In this document: piece after piece, positions 54,401 to 64,000 of the stretch | Position numbering within the stretch: the first letter of the stretch is position 1 | Layout: the number at the start of each line of letters is the position of its first letter | Source of the DNA: Antennarius striatus | Taxonomy: Eukaryota; Chordata; Actinopteri; Lophiiformes; Antennariidae | DNA: 64,000 bases | NCBI RefSeq assembly: GCF_040054535.1 | Contig: NC_090784.1 | Coordinates: 5,007,501-5,071,500 of the forward strand | Direction: 5' to 3' | Made by a program: the position numbers and the translations under genes | The notes under the pieces: model-generated | The model's database searches: none | Told to the model about the DNA's origin: nothing | The model's input: the letters and a program-made list of their open reading frames with translations, nothing else

Positions 54401-56606
54401 TAATCATTTTGTGATTGAAGATGATGAAATCCCAAAACTCTTTCTAGTTTTACACTGAGAAACATTATTTTTCAACTATTTCAGTATTTTCCATCTGTCT
54501 TTCACAGAGTTGTGAACCCATTTCCATCTTTCTACTGCTCTGGATGCTGTTTATACCTGATCATTGTACGAAGTTGTTGCCAAGTAACCTGATTGACTCG
54601 GAGATGATCCACCAGGTGTTATCTGCTGGCATTCACAACCTTTTAGTCTTTTACGGCCATTGTCAAACCTTTTACATAAGTTGCTGGCATCAAATTCACA
54701 TGCACATTTTTATTTTGCAAAATGAAATCTCATATATTGTCTTTGTGTAATTTTCAACCAAATATGGGATTTCTATGTTTTGCATATACAAGACATGACA
54801 TTCTGTTTCCATTTTGTAACGTTCAAACTTGTTTGGATATGATAAGTGTGCATAAATGTTGTCAATATTGACCAAATTACTATTAAAATGTATATGTAAT
54901 TATAAATAATTTTGTTAAGTTTGAGTAAAACGCACACACAAACACACACACACTACACACACATACACACATCACCAGCTGAAAAACACCTGCATGAAAT
55001 TCATAACTGTATGTCTGAACTGAAAAATATTATCTCACGTTCCATCTGACATTAGTTAAATGCAGGAAATGTAACTGTAACCCGAAAGAACCCGCAGTGA
55101 CACCAGTGTAACATGCAAATTGAATAACCCTGTTGTATGTGGTCTACTTGGTTTTTGTTATAAACCACATAATTTTCCTTTTACGATAAATGGTTTTGGG
55201 CTCTTTATGGTTATTGAAAGAAACAACAACACAACCACAATCAATGATGGATGACAAAGTTATCAATGTTCCTATCACTTAGTAAACAGCATCTTTGTTT
55301 ATGTAAAAACAATTCCCTGATATATAGTATAGTACAGTACAGTACAGTATAGTATAGTATAGTATAGAATAGTATAGTATAGTATAGTGCAGTACAGTAT
55401 AGTAAAGTAAAACAAAGTTCTTGTTTGCATGCGCCCTTGCATGCGCCCTTGAATGAAAAGCAAAAGTGAAAAAAAAACTGTATTACATCTTTTCTTATCT
55501 CTAAAATTGTTTTTTAATGACTATCAGGCTTTAACATTTTGATAAAACTAATATATAATTTTACTTTACTTTTTTTTTTTACTTAAACAGTTATGTTATT
55601 AACAAAAACATTAAAATTATCAGTTTGATTAGTTTTTATATTGTACTATTGGCAAAACTCCATGCGTACGGATTGTACCGTATATTCTACTATAACTTTT
55701 GGGATGCATAAACGTCATGTTGGAATGCACAAATGTTTCTTGAAGCACATCCCAGGGATGCACTACTTGCTTGAGATAAAATGAACTCTGGTGTTGTATA
55801 GTATAGTGTAATCCATGTGTTATTCATAGAGTTGAAACTGAAATGACTAATTACCTGGAAGCCACACTTTAAGCACACAACAATGTCATGTGAAGCTGCT
55901 GGCTCTGCATCAATCATCGTTCTCTCTTTTAGGCACTCGGAGCACACCAACCACACACTGGAGAGCACCGACTTCTTCACTGAGCTCAGGTCCACTGCCT
56001 TACTAACATGTTGACATGTCAAACCTAAATAAAACAAAACCATATCAAAATAAATTTTCATTCATATCAGTTTAACAGCTGATTTGACATGCTGAGTAAT
56101 TTCATTTTTCAAAAGATAGACTATGTATACGCAGGACACACAAGACAAAACTTTTGTAAATAGATGAACATGATATACTATTCTTTACAAACCCAATGTA
56201 ATGGATATTCCACTATGACACGGGGCTTCATCTTACTAACTTGAGCCAGTAGGACTAACCTCATCGTTCTACAATGCAGACAAATAATAGATTGAGATCG
56301 CTGTTCAGGTGAAGCAAATGTTTTTCCAGTACTGTCCCAGATTGTACTCAAAGTGTCTGATGTTACACAGGAGTATTTTTTTTTGCTTTATAACAAAATA
56401 ATTCATTCAAATCACTATCTACTGTGGACAGGGGAACACTTTGAGCCTCACAGTCACACCAACACCAGCCCATATGCAGCATCCTGTTGCTTTCATGACT
56501 TACCACTAACTTCATCTGATGACTCATCATCCCGAGGTTTTCTTGGTTTAGTAGTCCGCTTCGTCATATCTGCGGCTTTCAAAGAGAAGGGATCCTTTAG
56601 CCGCAT
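27411..56606 (-). CDS. usp45: Ubiquitin carboxyl-terminal hydrolase 45
   Basis: Deubiquitinase; human USP45 acts in DNA repair with ERCC1. Seventeen coding exons (minus): 56504-56606, 55855-56024, 53457-53557, 53000-53100, 43142-43293, 41153-41248, 40507-40637, 35394-35481, 33255-33336, 32729-32820, 32103-32159, 31761-31892, 30739-31390, 29955-30052, 29737-29823, 29489-29633 and 27411-27541. They total 2418 bases in one frame, 805 residues against about 814 in human. A ZnF-UBP domain spans about 36-155 ([32 protein letters not shown]). The USP domain starts near 190 with the Cys box [11 protein letters not shown] (Cys202), continues with the [12 protein letters not shown] box, and ends with [11 protein letters not shown] (His740) and [15 protein letters not shown]. 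The 652-base exon is a Ser-rich, poorly conserved insert followed by the conserved [20 protein letters not shown]. That segment distinguishes USP45 from USP16. An acceptor after 56614 shows a non-coding exon upstream. No lesion was seen. Confidence 0.96.
28262..28520 (+). repeat. tRNA-derived SINE, head preserved
   Basis: Begins GTGACACGGTGGCGCAGTGG, an A-box type sequence, and has the B box GGTTCCGGGTTTGAGTCC about 50 bases later. The conserved TCTCCCCGTGTCTGCGTGG and TTCTCCGGCTTCCTCCCACC blocks follow. It lies between usp45 exons 17 and 16, on the opposite strand. Confidence 0.85.
28665..29160 (+). repeat. AT-rich microsatellite followed by fish interspersed repeat
   Basis: Positions 28665-28795 are an (AAT)n-like tract. 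From about 28796 an abundant teleost repeat follows: it opens with GATTTATATAAAGC...CTCAAAGCGCTTACAC, runs through ACAGCTGCCCTGGGGCA, and ends near CTCTACCACCTGAACCGCTGCC. I know the consensus only from recurring use and cannot name its class. Confidence 0.6.
33430..35393. other. usp45 intron 8 with unique GC-richer islands
   Basis: Islands at about 33590-34080 and 34450-34850 are non-repetitive and GC-richer than the flanks. The first contains CTAATTAATTA, a homeodomain-type site. No coding frame is supported. They could be conserved non-coding elements; this is unverified. Confidence 0.3.
35655..35800 (-). repeat. SINE tail fragment
   Basis: Minus-strand 3' part of the same SINE as at 43375-43705. 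The shared block is the stretch reading GCTTCATCCGCCATAGCGGG...GAGCCTATCGCAGCTGGCA, and the copy carries an (ATTC)n tail. The promoter head is absent. Confidence 0.7.
35990..36290. other. Unique island in usp45 intron 7
   Basis: GC-richer, non-repetitive stretch containing CAGATG and CATCTG E-box type motifs, with no supported coding frame. Candidate conserved non-coding element. The rest of intron 7 (36.3-40.5 kb) is AT-rich and otherwise featureless apart from the foldback at 38628-38795. Confidence 0.25.
38628..38795. repeat. Large foldback (inverted repeat), about 80-bp arms
   Basis: The left arm (from about 38628) and right arm (to about 38795) are reverse complements that meet at TTCTTCAACTGAAGAA near 38706-38721, with almost no loop. 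The arms differ only around AAGAAAGTTCTTGAGG versus the shorter mirror AAAGTTCTTGAAG. The arm sequence (GTCTCTTGGATGAGAGACGA) is a recurring fish repeat that I cannot assign to a class. Confidence 0.9.
42165..42500. mobile_element. Tc1/mariner-superfamily MITE
   Basis: The 336-base element is bounded by inverted repeats CAGTAATCCCTCG and CGAGAGATTACTG (one mismatch) and flanked by TA on both sides, the target duplication of this superfamily. It has no coding capacity. It lies in usp45 intron 5. Confidence 0.8.
43375..43705 (-). repeat. tRNA-derived SINE, nearly full length
   Basis: Best copy in the window. Read on the minus strand it starts GCGGCACAGTGGCGCAGTGG with A and B boxes, passes the GTGTCTGCGTGGGTTCTCTC block and ends near GAATGAAGCGGTTGAAAATA. 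It lies in usp45 intron 4, close to the exon encoding the catalytic cysteine. Confidence 0.85.
43811..43867. repeat. Perfect 18-bp stem-loop
   Basis: ACCCTGAAGCGTGTAGTT at 43811-43828 is the exact reverse complement of 43850-43867, with a 21-base loop. It may be the relic of a small foldback element. Confidence 0.85.
44485..44556 (-). repeat. SINE tail fragment
   Basis: (ATTC)n followed by CGCTTCATCTGCGGGTCACG and GAGCCTATCCCAGCTGGCA, the tail of the SINE family seen at 35655 and 43375. Confidence 0.65.
46850..49950. other. Unique islands in usp45 intron 4
   Basis: The 9.7-kb intron 4 (43294-52999) contains non-repetitive, GC-richer stretches at about 46920-47260, 47690-48190 and 49660-49940. 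The first has CCACCTGG-type E-boxes. The last has AACAATGG and AACAATTG, which are SOX-type sites. No coding frame is supported. They are candidate enhancers only. Confidence 0.25.
52054..52531. mobile_element. PIF/Harbinger-like MITE with TTA target duplication
   Basis: The element spans 52057-52528. It starts GGCCCCGTCCACAC and ends GTGGATGGGGCC, and is flanked on both sides by TTA (52054-52056 and 52529-52531). It is non-coding. Its interior repeats an AACTTTTTGAAAACGC-like motif at least five times in both orientations. The three-base TTA duplication and GGCCCC ends favour PIF/Harbinger; other DNA transposons with 3-bp duplications remain possible. Confidence 0.75.
53990..54020. repeat. 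(CCA)n microsatellite
   Basis: About ten CCA units with minor variation in usp45 intron 2. Confidence 0.8.
55320..55455. repeat. (AGTAT/AGTAC)n pentanucleotide repeat and short tandem duplication
   Basis: About 18 imperfect copies of a pentanucleotide fill 55322-55415. Immediately after, GCATGCGCCCTT is duplicated in tandem (55428-55452). Both are in usp45 intron 2. Confidence 0.85.
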
Positions 56607-56639
56607 CTGGAGCTCTGAGTTGAAAGACAAAGAACACAG

Positions 56640-56850
56640 ATTTATTGTGAATTTCCCAGTTTGGGATCAGTAAAGTATATCTTATCTGATTATAGACAGA
56701 ATTCAACGACCTCTACAGAACATGTTTTAACAACAGTAAAATCCACACAATGCAGTATTTGACATACAATGAACCTACGATATACTCAGGAGTTAAACTG
56801 GGGATTTCCCAGTGTGGGATCGATCAATCAATCAATCAATCAATCACTTT
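56640..56850 (+). repeat. Two LINE-type tails with ATCA microsatellite
   Basis: GAATTTCCCAGTTTGGGATCAGTAAAG at about 56648 and GGATTTCCCAGTGTGGGATCG at about 56800 each form a short hairpin. They are followed by a microsatellite, (ATCA)n in the second case. The same pattern occurs at about 4457. This is the 3' tail layout of fish LINE/SINE elements. Confidence 0.55.
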
Positions 56851-57289
56851 CTAACTCAAATGTTGTCTTGTAATTGCGGTGGAGTGGTTTCACACAGAAC
56901 GATTTCAAACCACAGATGAGCGATGAGGGGGAACCAGCGCACCGACGGCCGCTGGAGCAACAACACATTTACCAAGTGTCACTATCAACCTTCCTCATAT
57001 TATGAATATGAAAGGCCTACTCTTATCTTTTTTTTTTTTTTTTAATTTTTAAATTAAGACACTTTCACATCAATGTTTTGAGTAAAACCAGAATGGACTC
57101 ACCTTTTTTACTTTAGCTTCTATGTTGACAATTTGAACTAAACTGAGATATCAACTCTTCCTGGCTAGCAAACAAGCTAGCTAGGTTAGCTTGTCAGAAT
57201 GAATAAACCTGTCTTATCAACCGTAAACTGAGATGTTGAGGCATTTCGAATCAAAGTACTTAAATATATCAACAGCGGGCGGGTGTAAC

Positions 57290-57987
57290 GATACCTCTTC
57301 GTTGTTGTCTTTAACTTAGTGAATTTCAATAATCTTTCGGTGTAATCAACTAGCATGCTCCTGCCAACATGTGACGCAGTACGGCAGCTCGGTGTGGTCC
57401 GGTGCTGCGTTCAAAGGCAATAGAAAATCTCAGGTGTCACAGGTGAAGACGCTTTCAGTATTTTTTATAACACAAATATAATTGTATCGGGATATATTTA
57501 TCATATTCATAAAAATATGTATATTTTTATTTGAAATAGTGACTAAAACTGTTTACCATATTCATAAAAAATATTTTCATATTAAGTTGAAACAGTGACT
57601 AAAACATTAAAGCATTCGGAAATGCATGTGAGAAAGGAGCGAGATTTACATGTTTATATAAACCCTGGATGTGTCTCATCGTTCAGTCATAAATGTTTAT
57701 CTTGTGTTGATACATCTGTAGAGCACTGTTATAACTACTGATGGTACCTGTACTGCTGCTTCTTTGTATTTATCATGGTCTGACCTTAGGCCCATTAGGT
57801 TGCATCAGCGACGTGAAGGGGGCTTCGTATTTTGTCCTGTGGCGCTTTCCGTACCTCGGGGGACGTTCAAGTTCCGTGTGGTTGGGTGAGACAAGGGAAC
57901 GTGGTTCGGCCGTCTCACGCACCGAAACTTCGCAGTTACGGATTAACGTTGATGAAGCGTTAACCTGCGGGTTCTAACTAGTCCCAC
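57290..57987. promoter_or_regulatory. usp45/tstd3 divergent promoter region
   Basis: A minus-strand donor (GAAGAG|gtatcg) near 57295 marks a probable non-coding first exon of usp45. The tstd3 start codon is at 57988 on the plus strand. The roughly 600 bases between must hold both promoters. GC rises towards tstd3. No TATA box was noted for either gene. Confidence 0.5.
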
Positions 57988-59217
57988 ATGACTCTCAGAA
58001 GGTGCTGGAAGTTGTCGCGGGTTGTCCCGCGGCTGCTATGGAACCCCGCCGTCTTTCCTGCAGCGTCCGTCCCTGAACAGCGACACTCTTTGTCCGCCTT
58101 CGCTAACACCCCCTCCTGTTATAAGAGTGAGTTTTAAGTCCACGGTCGCTCTGATTTTGTTATACTCTCAGAATGAACTCTCTATTCACCATTGCGCTTC
58201 GAAACTTCTTATACCTACTCTATGTTTTGCGTCAGCTACAGGGCTTCTGCTCCGCTCATGGAGTTCAGGAGCGCCGAGCATAGAGGTGAGTTACGACCGG
58301 CTAAAGCAGCTCCTGGCCGGGCGCAAGTCAGTGGTGATAGACGTCAGGGAGCCGTGGGAGCTCAGGGAGTACGGCTTCATCCCGGGGTCCGTGAACGTCC
58401 CACGTGAGTGTCGCTCCAGAAAATCACGATTTCACTAGTTAGACCTTATAACTAGTTATAACACTGATGCCACTGAAGGCGTATATGCATCCTTTATTAT
58501 GTCATGTAAATTTTTATATAAATTTATATTCTAATAAAGTTTAAAAAAAAATCTCATCACTTTGCAGACAACTTGGTAAATGTTATAAGGAAGTACCTGC
58601 TTCCTTATATACAACATTCCTTCACAGTGTGTTTAGGTAGAGTGTCACTCTGATTCGTTGTTTTGTTGTAACTCATGTCAAGAAATGTAGAGTGTATCTG
58701 TTAATATTTAATCTGTTTGTGTATCTTGTGACTCTGCAGTGGGACAGGTGAGCGCTGCCCTACAGCTGGGTCCAGAAGAGTTCAGAGAGAAGTATGGTGC
58801 TGAGCTGCCTCAGCAGACAGACAACATTGTGTTCAGCTGTCTGGCGGGGATCAGGAGTAAGACAGCGCTAGAAACAGCCGTGTCACTGGGATATAAAGAG
58901 TGAGATATGTTCTCCTTGCATATGAATACTAGTGCATGTTGATCACTAACTTTGGATTTGGATTATCAGACATCAACTTGAACTTTTTAACCCGTAATTT
59001 CTAAATGACAGTCTGTAATGCAGTGTTTTATTAAGAGCAGCCACAATATGCATCTGTCCATAGGTGTAAGTTGGGACATGAAAGAAGTCACACATGTACT
59101 ATAAAAGAGTTTTGTTTTTACTGCACCCTTAATTTTCTTCTTGTTTCCTTTTCTTTCAGTGTACAGCATTACCCAGGCGGATGGCAAGGATGGGTGGAAA
59201 ATGAAAAAAATAATTGA
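57988..59217 (+). CDS. tstd3: Rhodanese-domain protein, TSTD3 ortholog
   Basis: Single-domain sulfurtransferase (rhodanese fold). Four exons join in frame: 57988-58126, 58242-58403, 58740-58899 and 59160-59217. They give 172 residues. Residues 1-46 are rich in Arg, Leu and Ser without acidic residues near the start (MTLRRCWKLSRVVPRLLW), which suggests a mitochondrial presequence. The rhodanese domain runs from about 58 to 165: SVVIDVREPWELREYGFIPG, then FSCLAGIRS with the catalytic Cys134 in a CxxGxRS loop, and a final HYPGGWQGW. No second rhodanese domain is present. The gene is divergent from usp45, as in human. AATAAA hexamers lie at 59431 and 59688. The first ATG was chosen because exon 1 is open from it to a good donor and supplies the presequence. 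Confidence 0.92.
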
Positions 59218-59430
59218 TCATTAGATAAATGAAAAGCAACGCATAATCGAAAGGATTCGAGAAAATGACCAGAAATCACCCTGCAAATTAAGATTGTGTA
59301 ACCAGTCTTGTAAGGTTTCTGCAGAGGATTTTTCTTTCCCTTTTGAGAGAGAGTGATTGAAGTTATTCCCAAAGATTTACACTGAAGGGCTTAGCATCAG
59401 CAATCACAGTAGCTGAAAATATGTAATCAC

Positions 59431-59693
59431 AATAAATGTAATTTGAGGAATCTTTGCACTTGTTTCAGCACTGGACTATTTATAAAGCATTTACCTCAAC
59501 CTGTCACTATGAATACAGTATTAAGAGAAAAATGTGGTTAAGGTTGTTTCAGTTTCTCTGTGCATTGACTAATTTACTGTGTACAACTGTGACCTGAAAT
59601 GAAGAATTCTGTCATGCAATGAATGGAAAATATTATGTAGCTTGTTGTTCAGAGATCATAGTTTATGATTGCCAGAATCATTAAGTGAATAAA
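59431..59693 (+). terminator. Candidate polyadenylation signals of tstd3
   Basis: AATAAA at 59431-59436 and again at 59688-59693, 214 and 471 bases after the stop codon. Usage is inferred. Confidence 0.45.
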
Positions 59694-59699
59694 TCATTT

Positions 59700-60865
59700 T
59701 GGCATGAATATATTGTGCTGTGTATTGTTCTTTGTCAATTATAAAGACCATGGGAAGTTACTCATTTTGATAATTTATGATGTAAATAGGCAATAAGCAA
59801 TTTTGAATAGATGACAACTGCTGGGACTTCGATGATCTACAGTATTGAGGGGCCATGTCTAATATCTGCTGTGTATTTGCCACCCACCCTCCAGAGAATA
59901 AAAACAGGTTGCTTCGTCATCCACGGTAACGAATGTGTTTGTTTTCAAATGAGTAGACAGCCATGGACCTTGTTCACTCCCCTTTTACAACTGGAGATGA
60001 AAGTCCAAACAATGTACAGATAGCATTCTCATGATCAACTAAAGATTTATGAATGATCTAAATGCCTCACAAAACTTAGAAGGGCCTGATGAGATGAAGT
60101 CATTGTTACGGTACAGGAAACTGACCTTGGAGTCTTCTCCCCGATGAATGAGTAAATAATGTCACAAGTGTTTATACTCTTTCTGCTAGAATAAATAGGA
60201 TTCTCCAACCATGAAAGAAAATGTTCAATAATTTTAAAGCAGTCCCAACTGTGCCCTATATTTGACCTACTTTTTAGGGACAGCACTAATAATTTACTTA
60301 TGACAAGAATGATTTGAGAATACTATCATAATACTACATATGAATTCATGTGATATCTTGCCATGCTCTTCTGCCCTCCTGCAGCCTCCTCAGCTCAGCA
60401 TCCAGATCCTGACTGCCTGTCTATCTTCTCTCCAGTGCAGCCACGGACATGGAGGTGGTGTATTAACCATAATCTAATCCAAATGTATGAAAGGGATACT
60501 GACACATGATTATATGCCATACTTTTGGAGACTACCAAGTGAACCCTTCACTTATGTCGTCAGTCTCAATCCCAGCCCAACTATTCTCCTCACAACCTGC
60601 TGACAGATATCCCAACAGCAGGTCAAACCCGAGTTGGTGCAGAGGCTCCAGATTCCACAAGTGTTTGCTCATACATTGGGCTGTGTTTGAGAGAGCCAGG
60701 GCTTGGTGGACAAAGAGGAGAATAAAACCCGAGGCTGGGCTGATAATCGGGGGAGTGCATACGCGGTTGATCAACCTTGAATCCTTGCAAACCACAGACA
60801 AACCCTGCCTGAGTGTTTTCATCTCCTTTCAGAAAACCAGAAGACACACAGCTCCTGCCGCTACC
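59700..60865. other. Spacer between tstd3 and the intermediate-filament gene
   Basis: AT-rich and without a supported gene. The last 150-300 bases before 60866 are more GC-rich and are probably the promoter and 5'UTR of the filament gene, which is in the same orientation as tstd3. Confidence 0.5.
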
Positions 60866-63127
60866 ATGAGCCGCAGCCCAGAGAGGATCTCTTCCTATCG
60901 CCGCCACTTTGATGACAGCGACGCCTTGACCTACCAGGTCAGGGTGTCCAGTCCATCACCCACCAGGAGAGGCGCCCGTCAGGCCTCCTTCGGATGCTCC
61001 TGCAGAGCTGGAGCGAGCAGCATCATGGGGGAGTCGGTAGGACGAAGGACCGTCTCAGCTGTACGCAAGACTGGTGTGTTTGGAGTAGGGTAAGATCTAC
61101 GGGTTCCGTGCAGTGTGAGAGGTTCACCTGTTTGTTTGGTGGTTTTCACCTGATGTGAAAGAAAGTGCCTGAACCTTAAACCCTCTTTCAAGATAATTTC
61201 AGAGTTCTTTTTTTTTTTTTTTGTTATCATATGATGATCATCCTAAACTTCAGATTTCATGTCTGTAGCTCATGGGTAATTTTTCAGTGTGAATGCAGGA
61301 ACCCTGGTATGTATTGGGCCAAATGGAGAACGTCCTATAGATCTGAATATTGCTGCAGCTGAAAACCAAGAATTCCTCAACACCAGAAAGAGTGAAAGAC
61401 AGGAGATGATTGTCCTCAACGACAGACTAGCTGTATACATAGAAAAAGTGAGCTGCCTTCACTTCAACCTTCATATTGATAAATTCATCTGGTCTAAAAA
61501 TGCCTTCCACCTAAAAATAGGGCACATACCCCCACCTCTGTGGAGGGTATTGTGGTTATACCCCACCTGAACTCACAGAGTTTGTTTACTGCTTACAGGT
61601 TCGATCCTTAGAGCAGCAGAACAAGCTACTGGAAGCAGAAATCGAGGGGTACCGTAACCGATTCGTGAAGCCAACAGGTCTACGCCTCTTATATGAGGAA
61701 CAGCTGAAGGAACTGAAAAAGATTGCTGATCAGATGAGAGTTCAGCGGGTGAGACAGAATCCTCCATGCCACACAGTTCCTGTTTCACTTATTATATATC
61801 AAGCAGTCAACAGAGCGTATACACTGAGTTCTTTCTTGTTTCGGGCGAGGTTTACACCTCGCTGAGCTGTGGAGGATCCATCCAAGCAATGATACAAGAC
61901 GTCAACTTGGTGTTTTCAAGGTTTCTTACCTGGTAACAGGCTTATTCCTGGCAGGCAAATGGAGAGGTGCCTCAGCACGTTAAGGTGACACAGAGCGCAG
62001 CTGTCTTCAGCTCAGTTTTACGTATAGATGACAGATGGCTTGATGATGCACTTGCACACATACATAAAGACATGCGCACAAGCACACAGGCACAGAAATA
62101 AAGGTAAAGTATAAAATGCTAAAGAGACTGATCTACATGTTGCACACACCTTCCAGTAGACAACCACATAACTTCTGGCTTTTTGATTGTCAGGACATCT
62201 CCTTGGCAGCAAAGGATGCAACAGCGGCTCAACTGGAGGGCATCAGAGTCAGATATGAGGAGGAAGTAGAGCTGAAGAGGAAGGCCGAGTTAGACATCCA
62301 AGCTATCCGTCCAGTAGGTTCCGTTCCATAACACAGTATTTCCGTAGGCCGCAAGCTGATTTACAGCTTTAATTTACATGGTAATAATGGGATGTTTTCT
62401 TCAGGATGTTGACAAGGCCACCTCCTCACGTATCACCTTGGAGAAGAAGCTGGAGCAGTTAGAAGTTGACATTGAATTCTTAAAGCGGGTCCAAAAAGAG
62501 GTGGATACCATTTTTCTGTCAGAATTCAAATTTGGTCCTATAAAATCCTTATAAATTAAGTTTTCTTTTCTTGTTCAAAGGAAATTGATGAGCTCATGAA
62601 ACAGGTCTACGCGTCACACATCTCTGTTCAGAGTGAGTTTGCTCTCCCTGACCTCGCTGCCGCTATGAAACAAATCCAGGCTCAGTACGATGACATTGCG
62701 GCCAAAAATCTACAGGTAAATTAAAGAAAAAACCTCCACTCTCTGATGTCAAAACAAAGCTGTCCATGATGTTCATCTCACATTATTTTTTTAATTTTAA
62801 GGAGATGGATTCATGGTATAAAAACAAGTTTGAAGATCTAACTAATAAGACATCAAGGCATGTAGAAACGACTCGAAGCGTTAGAGAAGAAATATCAAGA
62901 GCCAAAAAGGATGTGAGTATCAAAACTGAAAAAGGAGGATGCATCAAAAAATGTATTTGAATTGTACATAATAAACATGAGTATATAAAAATATTTTCAG
63001 ATGCAAAGCAAGGAACGTGACCTGGATACCCTGAGGACCAGGAACGAAGCTCTGGAGGCCCAAATACAAGAAAAACAGGAAAAGTACAGAAAGGAATTAG
63101 AAAACCTGCAGGTAAACTAAAGCTCAT

Positions 63128-63206
<79 letters not shown>

Positions 63207-64000
63207 CACATGACTGCTCACACCAGAATAAACAATTACAACACAGTAATTTATTCACGCTGTGTTCGCTCTGTTAACAGGCTCGGGCGGAAGCCCTGCA
63301 GCTTGAACTGAAATCTACCAAGGAGAAAATTGCACTACACCTGTGTGAATACCAAGACCTCCTGAATGTCAAGATGGCTTTGGAGATTGAGATAACAACA
63401 TACAGGTAATAGAAAAACATTGTTACAATGGATTTTTTTGTGTGTGTGCCTGAAACTGTATGTAAATCAATACCAGCAAAAGATTTTAGTATTTTTAAAA
63501 ACTTATTTCTTGCAGAAAACTTATTGAAGGAGAGGATCTGCGGCTCGCTGACATGATGCAAACCATGTCTCTGGCCAACCTCAGCATGAGCGCCATTGGC
63601 AGTGGAATGAGCTTTGGTGGAGGAGGCATGGGTGGTGTTGGTGGGATGGGTGGTGGGGTAACTGGGGGTAGTGGTAGTAGTGTTGGAGGTATGGGGAAGG
63701 GTGCAGGGATGGGTGAGGGCATGAGTGCTGGAAGAATGGGTGGAAATATGGTTGCTGGAGGTCTGGTTAAAGGGAAGGGTCTTGCTGGTAGGGCAGATAG
63801 GGCAGACATTGGTGGTGGTCATGGTTTCTTATATGGGGGTGTAGGTGGTGTAGAAACTGGTGTAGGTGGTGTGGCTGCTGGAGAAGGAGTGCATGGTGCA
63901 GGAATGTGTGATGTTGGATCTGGTCATGGATTGGAAGCTGGTGGTGGAGCAGCTGGTGCAGGCAGTGTGGACGCTACTGGACGTGTAGGTACTGCAGGCA
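60866..64000 (+). CDS. Intermediate filament protein with glycine-rich tail (partial)
   Basis: Cytoskeletal filament subunit. Exons: 60866-61089, 61288-61447, 61599-61748, 62194-62313, 62405-62500, 62581-62715, 62802-62912, 63001-63111, 63281-63405 and from 63516 to the window end. Splice phases agree. The start lies in a good context (GCTACCATGA). The head is Ser/Arg-rich (ISSYRRHF). Coil 1A contains [20 protein letters not shown]. The rod continues through [37 protein letters not shown] and [16 protein letters not shown] to the termination motif [20 protein letters not shown], then KLIEGED. The rod looks vimentin-like (type III). The tail is Gly/Ala/Val-rich in the manner of keratins, open for at least 160 codons. 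This mix is reminiscent of the teleost thread-keratin (thread biopolymer subunit) group, a tentative assignment from memory. Confidence 0.88.
63131..63203. repeat. (GT)n microsatellite
   Basis: About 36 GT units in the intron before the exon encoding the end of the filament rod. Confidence 0.95.

Noticed and set aside
62783-63211. 142-codon minus-strand ORF
   Set aside because: Antisense to filament exons and extended by the GT repeat as poly-Thr-His.
63274-63822. 182-codon minus-strand ORF rich in Thr, Pro and Ser
   Set aside because: Shadow of the Gly-rich filament tail read on the other strand.

Overview
The window is nuclear DNA of a ray-finned fish, most likely a percomorph teleost. 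Genes are split into many short exons with GT/AG borders. Long (CA)n/(GT)n microsatellites are frequent. The repeats are fish types: an L2-type LINE, an RTE-type LINE, a tRNA-derived SINE in several copies, and MITEs. The usp45/tstd3 head-to-head pair matches the human arrangement as I remember it. I assembled the gene models by hand from splice sites and reading phase; no search was run.

Layout. 1-4179 (-): a multi-exon xylose isomerase gene, missing only its last exon(s) off the left edge, with an L2-type LINE remnant in intron 3. 4180-5900: microsatellite-rich spacer. 5905-16400 (-): rnf144b, an RBR E3 ubiquitin ligase, with a GC/CpG-rich presumed first exon near 16.1-16.4 kb. 16640-18306 (-): a broken RTE-type LINE. 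18.3-21.4 kb: no recognisable gene. 21447-24332 (+): a five-exon gene for a 204-residue protein with two RHIM-like motifs, preceded by a TATA box; this is the most interesting unrecognised gene here. 25461-57400 (-): usp45, with 17 coding exons and 805 residues, all reconstructed in frame. Its introns hold SINE copies, a Tc1/mariner-like MITE, a PIF/Harbinger-like MITE, a large foldback repeat and several unique GC-richer islands. 57988-59693 (+): tstd3 (rhodanese), divergent from usp45. 60866-64000 (+): an intermediate-filament gene with a vimentin-like rod and a glycine-rich tail that runs off the right edge.

Functional links. rnf144b and usp45 are a ubiquitin ligase and a deubiquitinase. 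They are not adjacent and nothing in the sequence shows that they work together. usp45 and tstd3 probably share a bidirectional promoter. The RHIM-like gene converges on usp45. The xylose isomerase retains every catalytic and metal-binding motif I could check.
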